Of a stretch of DNA of 64,000 bases, positions 1-10,426 are shown in pieces; the stretch's first letter is position 1; each line of letters opens with the position of its first letter. The DNA lies in NCBI GenBank assembly GCA_047967505.1, contig CM106540.1; one strand, written 5' to 3'. The DNA is from Dipteris shenzhenensis. Its lineage: Eukaryota > Polypodiophyta > Polypodiopsida > Gleicheniales. A program made the position numbers and the translations under genes. The notes beneath the pieces were generated by a model. The model searched no databases. It saw only the letters and a list, made by a program, of their open reading frames with translations, and was not told where the DNA came from.

Positions 1-788
1 GCCATCCACCACGGCCTCTTTGGCTCCCCCTGCCTCTAGAGTTACCATGTCCTCCTGCATAGGACTGGTTTTCTTGCGTTTGCTGCATATTCTGATTTCT
101 ACCACGGCCTGCAGATCGGCCTCCTCTACCTCTGCCTCTACCTCTGCTAGCATTTGAGTAGAAGACAGTTTCTTTTGAAGTTCCTGCTGAAGAAGATGCA
201 CCCCCATTTCTCTGCTCTTCAGAAATTAGAAGAGCAATCAACTCCTCAAAATCAGGAAATTTTTCACGGACGGCAATGGATGTCCGGAACTGTGCATAAT
301 CCTTTCCTAGACCATTCAAGGTCACAGAAATCATCATCATCCACTGGCGACCCAATGGAAGCAAGTGCATCTGCAATTTTCTTCACTTTCATGTGGTAGT
401 CATTTATGCTCAAATTTTCTCTCTGCACATTGTGCAACTCGTGTTTGAGTTGCATTTTCCTGGCTTGCGTATTTGTGCTATACATTTTTGCCAAAGTATC
501 CCATGCCTCCTTTGGCGTATTTGCATCCTGAATATGCACAATCATGGAGTCCGAAATACTGATAGACAGCCAGTACATAACTTTCCTGGCTCTCTCATGC
601 CATCCTTTAAATGCCTGCATTTCCTGTTGACTGGGAACATTAGGAAGAACAGGTTCTTCTTCATTTCCTGTAATGAATTCCCAATAGCCTTTTCCCATCA
701 AGAAATTCGTCATTCTAAACTTCCATGCCTGGAAGTTGTTCTTGTCAAGCTTTTCAGTGACAATCTGTGAAAGAGAATCAGATGCCAT
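1..788 (-). pseudogene. Copia-type gag, 5' part, frameshifted and cut by window edge
   Basis: This is the N-terminal part of a Copia retrotransposon gag read on the - strand. I place the start at 786-788 (MASDSLSQIV...), because the segment that follows has the gag order LDKNNFQAWKFRM, then W...SISDSMIVHIQ, then AWDTLAKMY. A frameshift near 325-330 breaks the frame after VDDDDF; the next frame continues with GLGKDYAQFRTSIAVREKF and an LLISEEQ motif. The last ~160 bases before the window edge encode an Arg/Gly-rich tail (RGRGRGG repeats) of nucleocapsid type. Protease, integrase and RT would lie outside the window. Family assignment is firm; activity is excluded for this copy by the frameshift. 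Confidence 0.85.
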
Positions 789-1320
789 TACAGAACACTG
801 CAAAATATTCTGTCACTGCAAAAAACACAGCTTTTTGCCTCACACAGGCAGATCTGCAAAACTGACGAAAGTGGTATTTCACCACACAGTCACTTCCTAG
901 TGACAATTTTGCATCAACAGGCAACAAGCATGAATCTGCAACTCCCAATATCTCTGCACAAAGGCATACGATGCAATTTCTGCGGCAACTTTTCACCGAC
1001 CCGCAGAACAGTGGTCGCACAGCAAAAACAGGGCCTTTTTCTGAGTGCCTGCGGAGAACTTCTGTCTCCAAAACGGGCCCCGAAATGGCCTCGAATTAGA
1101 AAAATAAAGTCACTGAGTGCTTCGCCCTCACCCGCAGCATATACTGCGCTCTCGCCACACCGCGAAGGGTGACTCAATCTGAAACAGTGCACTCTTGCAC
1201 TTCTGGCTATGCTACCTGCAGAGATTTGCTCCCAAACTCGAAATAGGAAAGCAACACTGGTCCTCTTACCAGGACACCACGAACTTGGCTTGCTTTCTTG
1301 AGCTCCTTACCACGAACAAG

Positions 1321-1332
1321 GCTCTGATACCA
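1321..1332 (-). other. Primer-binding site of the Copia element
   Basis: The + strand reads gctctgatacca, the reverse complement of TGGTATCAGAGC, the plant initiator-Met tRNA primer site. It lies directly inside the LTR and about 530 bases before the gag start, as expected for a - strand Copia element. Confidence 0.85.
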
Positions 1333-1717
1333 TGTGAAGATAGTGGGAGAGAGGGAAGGAGTCTCACTTGCGGCTTTCTCACATACACAAATGGGGGAAT
1401 AGACACAAAGGTGGAGGCTGAAAACAGTTTTCCTCTTCTTAGTTGTGAAAGCCAAAAGAACTCTGATACAAAGAAAGAGAAGAACCCTATATGTGGGTCT
1501 CAAACCAAACTCAACTAACTAAGGTGGCATACTAACTGAGCCACGAACTAGTGTAGATAAGGATAGCTATCATCCAGCTATTATTCGTGGGCGGTGTACC
1601 AACCGTATCTCCAGCTAACAAGTCGGTGACATAAATGCACAACAGTCACCCTGGCATATCGCGAGTGGAGCTCGATATCTCAACAGTCTGTGCTCTAATC
1701 ATGTACGAGTCCAAACA
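1333..1717 (-). repeat. 5' LTR of the - strand Copia element
   Basis: The 385-bp segment begins TGTGAAGA next to the primer site and ends CCAAACA, so it has TG...CA ends. Only this LTR is in the window, so the outer end at 1717 is inferred from the TG/CA rule and from the abrupt switch to protease-coding sequence of another element just beyond it. A full comparison would need the partner LTR upstream of the window. Confidence 0.65.
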
Positions 1718-1723
1718 TTCACA

Positions 1724-2000
1724 AGAAGGTCCTACCTAGGATGGCTTCATATCCAAGCTATTGGGTGAAGTCCATAACCACAAACCAAACGGGGTACGTG
1801 AAGCCAAACACCTTAATGTTAATACTAGTGAGAACTCCTAGGGGTTCAGCATTTTTGCCATTAGCTAGCTTTACTACAACATGGGTTCAGCTCAAGGGCA
1901 GGCTTGCCCCACATCTCCCAACATTCTTTGGTGCATATACTCACACTAGCTCCCCCATCTAGGATGGCATCAACCTTTTGTACATCACCTTTGCTTCTGG
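1724..2000 (-). pseudogene. Gypsy-type retropepsin remnant
   Basis: On the - strand this stretch encodes a decayed aspartic protease. AILDGGASVSIC at about 1940-1975 corresponds to the active-site D(S/G)G segment, and FGFTYPVWFVVMDF, a stop, then LGYEAILGRTFL at 1724-1795 matches the C-terminal flap and ILGR motif of Ty3/gypsy proteases. It follows the gag remnant at 2081-5441 in the same orientation. It ends within a few bases of the Copia LTR, which suggests that the Copia element landed in or next to it. In-frame stops rule out function. Confidence 0.65.
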
Positions 2001-2080
2001 TAGGTTATGGGGATAGCTGCATTAGTGTCATCACCTTCGAAGTACTAGCCTAACTTATTAATGGGGACCTTAGGTAAGTT

Positions 2081-5000
2081 CTAACCCTCCTCCTGTGGTT
2101 GGTTGTCTTTGGGGTTGGTAGGACCTTGGGCCAGGATTTTTCCCTTCATCCAGTTTGAGAGGACTCGCCAGAGGGTAGGATTCCCTCTTAACAGAGATGC
2201 AATTGGCATCTTGACCTCTGTGGAGAGGAAGGCCACTAACCTGGCAATATCACGTGGTTCTTGAGAGGTCTCCCTCCCCATCTATAGTGGATCCTTGAAG
2301 CATAGATGTCTTCCTCCTCTCTTAGGTTCTGCAACACTAGGTCCTCTTGAAACATCCATTGCATCAAGTCCAAAACCTTAGAGTTACTGGAGCTGGATGG
2401 TTCCTCTTCTTCCTTTCTCTCTGGCACCCTAAATGCCTTTTCCCCCCTATGAGTAGTCGAGTGGATGGTACCCGACCCTCTGTTGACCTTGAGCCTATCC
2501 TCGAATTTCTCTTGGTATTCCCATACCAAGTTTTGAGCACCTAGTAAGCATTGTTTCTCTAAGGTTGGGTCTGGATATGCTCCCTTAAGAAGGTGGACAA
2601 GTGAGGCCTTGGGCCTGCACTGGCTTTTTTACATCCGGATATGAGGGCATACTAGGATCGTCCTAAGAAGGGGCACATTCGGATGTAGAGGAGGTGGTGA
2701 GCTCCTCATCTAAATTATCTTGGATGAGCACTTGATTCGTTCCTTCGCCCACCCTGGTGACCTTCTTGGACGGTTTGTGAGGGCTGGGGTGACGGGAATT
2801 TGAGATGTGGGAGTCCTGCCTTTCCTTGCCTAGGGCCTTTGCATGCATCCTTGTGATGACCTTTAAGGGCACTACTGCAGCTACTTGACCTTGTTCAATG
2901 CTTAGTAAATTGATGCTAGTGCCCTTGAGTAGGGTGGTCGGAGTCACTGCTGGTCTCCTTAGGGGACAATCCTTAAATAAAGGCTCCCTCTGGAACCAGC
3001 ACACAAGGGCATGGGACATGTGGGGAGGACCATAGGGGTAAGATCCTTGTATGGGTAGTCCTTTAAAAAGTGCAGCCCTTGGCATTTAAAACATAATACA
3101 GAGGGGTTTGTTGCACTCGTATACAGGAATTCACTTGCCCTGAGTGGACCTTGGCATGTATAGCATTGGATCGGGGGCCTTTGCACCAAAGAATTCATGC
3201 CTCTTTCCCTCATGGACACATGCACTGTTTGATATATTGGAACATGCTGATCTTCATGTAAAAGGTAGTGGCTTATGATGCTACTTCCCTCCTCGTAAGG
3301 ATGATAGTCGGGATGTCCGTGATCATGCTCCAGCTCTTCTCAGTCATTAGGTAATTATTCCACAAATACTTGGTTGAATAGAGTTATACAAGATGGGGGT
3401 GGTTGTGGACCTAATTTGGGTGGTGGTAATGGAGCATATTGTGCTCTATAAAGCCCTAGATTGGCTAGGGGCTCCTTGCGCATTCATCACGTTGGGTGGG
3501 GCTGCCAAGGCCAATTGGGGCCACATCTAGTAGATTGATTGGGGGAGGACCTTCGAGAATCGGCACTGAGAGGTATCATGATTCCCCCATCTATATAGCA
3601 GTGTGCATAGTAGAGGGATTTCCTTGCTCTAAGGCAGCGGCACTCATTTGAGAGGTGATTGCCATTGCATACCCCAAACCACACATTGTCTCTTCTCGGG
3701 AATGAGAGGGTTACTCGGTGTTTCCTTGGAGGTTCTTGCCTTCCATTGCTTGCCCAACTGATTCAGTAGACTAGAGGCCAACTCGCCCATATCTAACCCC
3801 TTGGACTCTTTATCCTCTTCCTTGGTAGGCTCTGTACTAGAAGACCTTATCGATGGTGATACCTTGAACAGAGCTGTAGTTTTGTCCTTGACGTCCATCA
3901 TATTATCACATATATAGATGGCTACCTTGCCTGCAAAGTTCAAAAGAAGTGGGGTTCATAAACATTAAGTGGTCATGCAGCTTTGGATCTTCCAATCTGA
4001 TGAGGAAGTGTGGCAATAGTCGTTCGCGCTCATCCTCTCATGCGGTTCGCTATGGGAATTGAGGTGTTTGATCCTGTTGATGTAGTTTCGAAGGGATTCC
4101 TTCTCATTCTATTTAACCTCATACAATTGATGATTAATTGGACTCCACTTGTGACCACTTGGGGAAAACCCTACAATGAAGGCTTTTCGTAATACCTCCT
4201 ATTTGACTTTCCCCTCCAAGCTGAGGGACCTATATCATTGGACTGCCTTGCTATCTAGGCTAAGTCTAAATGCATTAACCATTTCCAGATCTCTGGGAGC
4301 ACCGAGTGGTTCACATATATGCTCAAATCGCTCCATGTGGGACTAGATCTCCTTCCCCAAGAAATTAGTTATCAGCTTGGATATGGCTATGGGTTGACTC
4401 CTAGAGGAATTGGTGATCCTTGCAGGGAATACGGGTAAAGCCGGGGGTGGAGTGGCCACCCTTCCTAGTGCATCCACCAAGATGCACATCGTCTCATTCG
4501 ATAGCACAGATTGGGAAGCTTGTGGAAGTGGCAATGTTGTGGGCCTAATAGAGCCTAGAGGCTGCCTCAAGCCTTGCCCGATTAGTGGGGTCCATTGTAC
4601 TGGTACCCACGTTGGGGGCCTAATAGGCCCTAGAGGCAGCCTCATGCCTTACGTAGTGGGCTCCATTGTATTGGTACCCACGTTGGGGCTGTGGCCCGCT
4701 CCCCTATACATCGGGGCCGAAATTATGGGAGTAAATTGTCGGGCTTCAAGAGGAAGGGGGTTACCTGGCATCTGCATGGGATGCTCCTTGAATCGGTTTG
4801 TAAGGTGGAACTTGCAAGGGCACATAGTTGGAGAATGTCGAAGGCACTTGGAAGGTTAGAGGTTCATAAGAGTTCCCCCTTGGGAATCCCATGCATTTCC
4901 ATGGCTGGGGTTTTGTCTCAAAAAGGACCTCATCCATGGGTCTTCGTCTTCCGTGCGCCTTGAGTCAAGGTGCCCCATGAAGATTGTGGGTCCTAAGTCC

Positions 5001-5441
5001 ACAAAGATAGCCTCAGTCCCTTCTTGTAGCTCAAGGACTGGTGGGTGTTGCTGGCCTCCCCTTTCCATGGGAATGCTGGCAAAAGGGTTCTCCATTTCTG
5101 CTAAATCCGATTAGCCTAACTGTCCGACATGTTGGATGTAGTCCCCCTTAATTTGGAGGCTACAAAAGGAGCAGGGGAATGAGGTGGAGCTATGTTGGTG
5201 TAAGGGGCTTCGGAGGCCCTTGGGCCAGTGGGTTCTTGCATTTCCTCATTCAAGCTCTCTAACTAGAGGGATTGCTACATTGGGGCCCTAACACTGAGTG
5301 AGAAATGGGGATTGAACTCCCTATTGGGGCTGAACCAAAACTGGGGTGAAAGGTAGGTTGTGAGTAGTTTGAAATGCTATCCTCGGGCTCCGGCTCCTTG
5401 AATAAAATTCTCCCAGACCTGAAGTGCATGTATGAGATCAC
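2081..5441 (-). pseudogene. Decayed Gypsy-type gag with several zinc-knuckle remnants
   Basis: The - strand holds broken pieces of one long gag. The N-terminal pieces are at 5259-5441 (HFRSGRILFKEPEPED) and 4856-5095. At about 3950-4180 the frame gives ESLRNYINRIKHLNS, then DERERLLPHFLIRLEDPKLHDHL, the classic retrotransposon gag core. Towards the 3' side are at least four Cys/His-rich segments resembling decayed CCHC knuckles: VCNGNHLSNECRC near 3660, CYTCQGPL near 3160, CFKCQGLHFLKDYPY near 3080 and CWFQREPLFKDCP near 2980. Frameshifts and stops are frequent. RT and integrase are absent, consistent with truncation by the Copia insertion at its 3' side. Confidence 0.65.
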
Positions 5442-5529
5442 TATGAGGATACACCCTGCTTCAAATTCAGTTCTGTATTCTTCATTTTTAAAATTTAATT
5501 TTTTATCAGAGAATCTACTCCCAGAGCTA

Positions 5530-5960
5530 TCCCTCTGGTCAGAGGGTTAACTATATGCCAACGGGTTGTAGGGATAGTCTAAAGGTAAGGATCGGTAGTA
5601 TAGCAGTTGACACATGTTGGCGGGTTAGGTTGAGGTTGGTATGCCTCTGGGTTGGTGGGTTAGCGTTAAAGCAACGGGCGGTGGGATATTCAATTTGGCA
5701 GGATGTGAGTATGGCAATGGTCGTGGGGTTAGCAATAAAGCAACGGGTGTTGGGATGGCTTACCTTGGAGGGATACCAAGATGGCACCGGTCGGAGGGTT
5801 AGCTGTATGCCAACGAATCGTTGGGACAATCGTAAGGCATCTATTAAGCGGGTGGGATAGTAGACTCTGACACATCATAATGAAGGCAACGGGTTAGGTG
5901 ATTGACATGTGTCAGGTCGATGGGATAGAGCTAAGGAGACTGGTCATGGGGATAGAGAGC
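5530..5960. repeat. Degenerate GGGTTAGC/AACGGG repeat cluster
   Basis: Short imperfect direct repeats recur, such as GGGTTAGC-N-TAAAGCAACGGG at about 5660 and 5730, ATGCCAACGG/ATGCCAACGA at 5555 and 5810, and TGACACAT/TGACATGTGT motifs. No coding sequence is credible here; the stretch looks like a worn tandem repeat. Confidence 0.5.
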
Positions 5961-7639
5961 TAAGGTGACGAGTCGTGGGGATAGGAATTGTCTGGGAGCA
6001 CGCAACTTTGCCGACTCCCTTCTGATGACTCCTAGTGGTTCTCCAAGTTCTATTCCAGGTTTGTGTGCATTGGGGGGTTGTTAAGGACCTAAACTACCTA
6101 CCACAAACAAAAAACATCAACTCTTGGCACACAAACAAGTGGTTTCTACAAGTTGGACTATTAAGCACCTGAAACCACTTCGAAATTCCACTCCAATCTT
6201 CATTTTCAAGTGTTTTTAGTTGGATTTGACACTACAACTAGCTTAGCAATCATTCTAGCTACCTCTTTGTATAAACAAACATAAAAAAACAATTAAAAAC
6301 AAGCTCAAATGCATAACAATGGCTTTATGGATAGAAAGTTGAAAAGTGAGCTTTCCTACTCTAAAATCACTCTTTCTTCACTAGTTTCCACTTCCAATCC
6401 ACTCCTTATCCCCACTAACAAGACCTAAAGGCATGTGCAATGTGTTGTTTATGGGAGGAAGCTAAAAAAATGCAAAAGCATACCTCATATCTCCTCGACA
6501 GTGGTGCCAAAGACGTGTAGTCTAGCAAAGACACACATGTCATGGGGATGCTGGAAGTGTGCTGATAGAGCTCCTCACTCTTGTGCAGCTCCTTGTGGAA
6601 GTATTGCATAGTGAAGCCTACACTCGTGTCACTCGAGTGCCTATCGAATCATTGCAATGGGGTTTCCACCAAGAAGAAGGGGGAGAGAAAGAGAGAGAGA
6701 GGAGGGGGAGGGAAGAAGGGAAGGGGAGGAAGAAGGAGAAGAAGGTGAAGGGGGATTGTGGCAAACACCAAAGGCAAACACAAAGAGCAAGAAAAACTCA
6801 ATCTCAACATGAGCAAGATGAGAGCATGTATTTCTCAAAGGTTACATACAATAATGAAGACCAAAGTCAACCACTTGGCCTTTTATACATGTCACCTTTT
6901 GAAGGGAGGGCCAAACCCTATTTCTTATACCACACCCTCTCTCTCTTTCTCTCTCTCTCGTTACAATCACTTGGGCCCATATGGCACCAAGGCAGATGTT
7001 GAGTCTCTCAACCTCCCCTCTGTCTTCAAATGGCTCTTGTGTTATCCATATATGGGATCCAAATGGCTCTTGTGTTATCCTTGCCAATTTGGGTGATCTC
7101 GATGACTACCTCGGTCCGAAACCATTTGTCAAGACTCAAAACCCATAGGACTACCTCGATCTTGAGCCATTTGTGGCTCAAAACTCATAGGATTTGGGTG
7201 GGCTAGATCCATCAACATGCTCAATGGTTGTTAACAAACAACACTGAGACAAATTTTTTTCTCTTTGTTCTTATGAGATAGGAAATGTGTGCATGGAAGA
7301 AGGTAGCTTCTATGAGTAAGGGGATTTGAAATAGATGAAGAGATGAAAGTCAAAGTTTGAGGGAAAGAAGGCAATTTTTATGTGGCTGAGATAAAAAATC
7401 AGGCTTGGAAGATCATAGGCGGCTCTCTAAGAGAGGCATAGAAGATCATAGGCAATTTTTATGTGGCTGAGATAAAAATCAGGCTTGGAAGATCTTAGGC
7501 GACTCTCTAAGAGAGGGGACTAGGGAAAAACCTTGTGAAAAAGAGAGGCAATTAAAGAAAAACTTATGAAAAAGCTAATTTTGAGCATGGTCTTGCAGTT
7601 CACTTTTTGCCCAAATGGTACCCTAAACCCTAAAAAATT
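5961..7639. other. Intergenic sequence with short duplications
   Basis: I see no gene. The stretch has a GA-rich low-complexity block at about 6667-6755 and a short CT-rich block at about 6930-6960. A ~20-base direct repeat (CAAATGGCTCTTGTGTTATC) occurs at about 7026 and 7061. A tandem duplication of about 80 bp lies at 7370-7517, sharing GGCAATTTTTATGTGGCTGA and the segment ending in CTCTCTAAGAGAGG. Confidence 0.6.
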
Positions 7640-8290
7640 TCACAAATTATGACATAATTTGATGATATCATCGAGCCATGTCATAAAGTTAACCCTAAAT
7701 TCGATGACAGCATAGATTCCTAGCAAATATTATGGATGAAAGTCGATGATATCATCAAATTTTGGCATGGTTGTGAAAAAGCTCGATGATGTCATCAAAT
7801 TTTATCATAAGTTCTGATAGAAGTTGATAACATCATCGAATTTTATCATAACAAATATAGAAATAGTAAAACGGTTATAACTTTTGAACCAAGATTCCAT
7901 TTTGGGAGCTTTCTAGATCAAAATTTAGAGCAGAAGTGGCTCTACAATAATTGCTAAGAAAAAAGTTGCATCATTTTGCCTTAGCACTTTGTTCAAATTC
8001 AAAGCGGAAGGCACTCAAAATTTGGGTTCAAGGTTAGGGGTTCCTTATCTACTACAAAATTCCTTATAGAAGGAAATTCCATCCAACCAACACATATACC
8101 CTACAAGACCAAGCAATAATCTTAGCATAAACATAGCTCTAATTGACCATGTTAAACTCATATTATGGCTCATTGCTATGTTGTTTCAACTTATGACATA
8201 GCTTGATAACATCATCAACTTTTGTCATGAGTTATGAGTTTACTCGATGCTATTATGTAGACATATCATAAGTTCTCATAATAACATTAA
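7640..8290. repeat. Cluster of palindromic GATGATATCATC motifs
   Basis: At least five variants of (C/T)GATGATATCATC(A/G) followed by AATTTTGTCATA or similar occur here, near 7660, 7750, 7785, 7830 and 8205, with ATGACAT/GTCATAA words between them. The core is self-complementary. The spacing is irregular, so this is not a simple tandem repeat. No coding sequence is seen. Confidence 0.55.
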
Positions 8291-8469
8291 CTTTCCTTAT
8301 GACCTATAGATGCCTTTGTCATGGGATGGAAATTAAAATTTAAACTTCCCTTCCAAAGAGGGTAGCACAAAATTTGAATATGAGATACAAAATGGAAAAA
8401 TTACCGAAGGTACATCAAAGGCAAGGTAAACTAGTAATACTCCTACTGCTCTTTCTCATCCTCCGAACC

Positions 8470-10040
8470 ACTTTACTCATCCTTGCCTTGAATATCTTGG
8501 TCCACATCCCCACCTCTGCTTGATCCCTTTACGTCTCTCTCCCGCACATCCCCACTTGCAAGCTCCTCCTCTTTTGCATCACAGATAGCTTTGGTTGCAT
8601 CAAAATTGCCACCCTAATAATGAAACAATTCAAAAATGAGATTACAGCTTAATTGTAAGATCAATGGTATGATCACACATGCTTGAGAGAAAAGATGATT
8701 TTAGTAGACTTACATGACAAGCGACCGCCATTTCCCAATCGATGGTGTGTCCTCAACACTCCATCTCTTTGAAGAATGGCTTTGCTCCTACTCTCCATGC
8801 CTGTCTGTGCTCCTCATTAAGACATCAGCCAATAACAAATTCGTGTGACCAAAATTAAGAGAGCTAGCTGAAGTGTCATATATGAGTAATTAAACCACCC
8901 ATGCCTCATTGCATAGCCTTTTGTCGTTCTTGACGTCTCCTCGCCACCCTCCTTCGATCCACCCACTTGTGACTGGCATTTGTCTGATCTCTCTCTTAGT
9001 GGCCTTCCAATCCTCTTTATGTGCCCACACAACGGCGGGCCTAGGCTTATCCTCCTTGATCCCATCTCTCATCTCTGACCTACAATGTCTGGGTATGAGT
9101 CCCCTCCGAGGCCCATGCATCTGCGCATGTCATCATCATCAGATTCATATTCTAAGGGGTTTGGAAATTTGTCCTTGAGTTGTGCTATGAGAGCATCCTT
9201 CGTTGTATCATCCTAAGAGTGCCAATCTATGAATATACCTTTGGAAGAATACATATATGCTCATCAAGTGCCTCTATGATAGATAACTTTAAGCACCTTC
9301 TCATCCTCAACAATATCATGCATGCTATTGATATTATAGAGAAGGTCCTTGGGTGCAATAAACTCTCCCTAGCTAAAGTCTGAGATGCTCGATGGGGTGG
9401 TGGTGGAGCAAGGGGTTGAAAAACAAGCTGGGCTGGAGCCAGGGGTGGTGGAGCGAGGGGTGGTAGAGTGCTCCATGACAAGGGTGGGCAAGGGGCTAGT
9501 GGGGCAAGCTACATCTCATCGTAGGGAGGGAGGCAAGAATGTGCAGATTCATCTACATATGCACTTGCACCTAAATCACAACAACCATCCTTCCTACTCT
9601 TCCTAGAGTGAGGGGTGGCAAAGCGCTTTGTGTGGCAGGGGTGGGTAAGGAGCTAAGAATGTGCAAATTCATCTACAAATGTACTTGCACCTAAACAACC
9701 ACAACTACTGTTCCTACTCTTCCTAGAGAGACACCATTGGGCCCTAGGCAATGGGCCCTAGGTAATGATGTCTCACTAACTAGGGTAGGTGACCCCTATC
9801 GGGTAGGCATAGTCAATGGCCTTGGACTAGGAAGAGTCAATGCACCTCCATGTGCTACACAGCATGAGATGAGGCAATTCTAGACTGGATAAGAGACTGA
9901 TATCTATCCAGCTCGATTGGGATCATCTGCGAGACAAAGTCCTCTCTAGACTCATCAGTCCATGGCCTCCCCTCATGGGTGGAATGCTCTGAATCAGAAG
10001 ATGAGCGATGAATCCTTGCTTTATTACATTTGATAGGCAA
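8470..10040 (-). pseudogene. Possible decayed spliced gene of unknown family
   Basis: Several - strand pieces look like remains of one gene: an acidic N-terminal piece at 9855-10040 (GRPWTDESREDFVSQM), a Pro-rich linker at 9380-9480, a charged piece at 8890-9120 (KEDWKATKREIRQMP) and a C-terminal acidic tail at 8470-8613 (DAKEEELASGDVR). A 100-bp intron is suggested between 8714 and 8613: the exon ends in ...ACAT just before GTAAGT (8708-8713), the acceptor is TTATTAG at 8614-8615, and the frame stays open across the junction (MAVACH/GGNFDA). There are in-frame stops elsewhere. I do not recognise the family; a Myb/SANT-like protein is a guess only. Confidence 0.3.
9533..9730. repeat. Tandem duplication, period about 119 bp
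   Basis: Two copies of a segment running from AAGAATGTGCA(G/A)ATTCATC to CTACTCTTCCTAGAG lie side by side, with a few substitutions and small indels. The duplication sits in the Pro-rich part of the decayed - strand gene. Confidence 0.7.
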
Positions 10041-10089
10041 AACACAAACACAAACAAAAAAGAAAACTCAATAAATAGATTGCAAAAAT

Positions 10090-10410
10090 GTGGAAATACT
10101 AATGGAAAAAGGAAAGGAGAAGAATGGGGAAATGTGGAAAGAACTAAAAAATGTGGAAAAGAGAGTAGAAATGCAAGAAAAGAATGCTAAAAAGAGGGAG
10201 GAGAAGAGAGAAAGAGAGGGAAAAAAGAGAGAAAAGAGGAGAGGAAAGTAAGAGGAAAATATGAAAAAGAAGAGAGGAGAGTCCAGAGGAGAGGAAAGGG
10301 AAATGAAAGAGAGAGAAAGAAGAGAGGAAAGGGGAAATTATAGAGGAGAGGAGTGGAAAGGGAAAAGAGGAAAAGAAGAGTGAGGAAAGGGAAAGAAAAG
10401 AGAGTATCTC
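10090..10410. repeat. Long polypurine tract
   Basis: About 320 bases are nearly all A and G on the + strand (AGAGAGGAAAGG-type words, with rare T and C). Such tracts can form triplex DNA. It leads directly into the minisatellite. Confidence 0.8.
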
Positions 10411-10426
10411 AAACTCAAATCACTAC

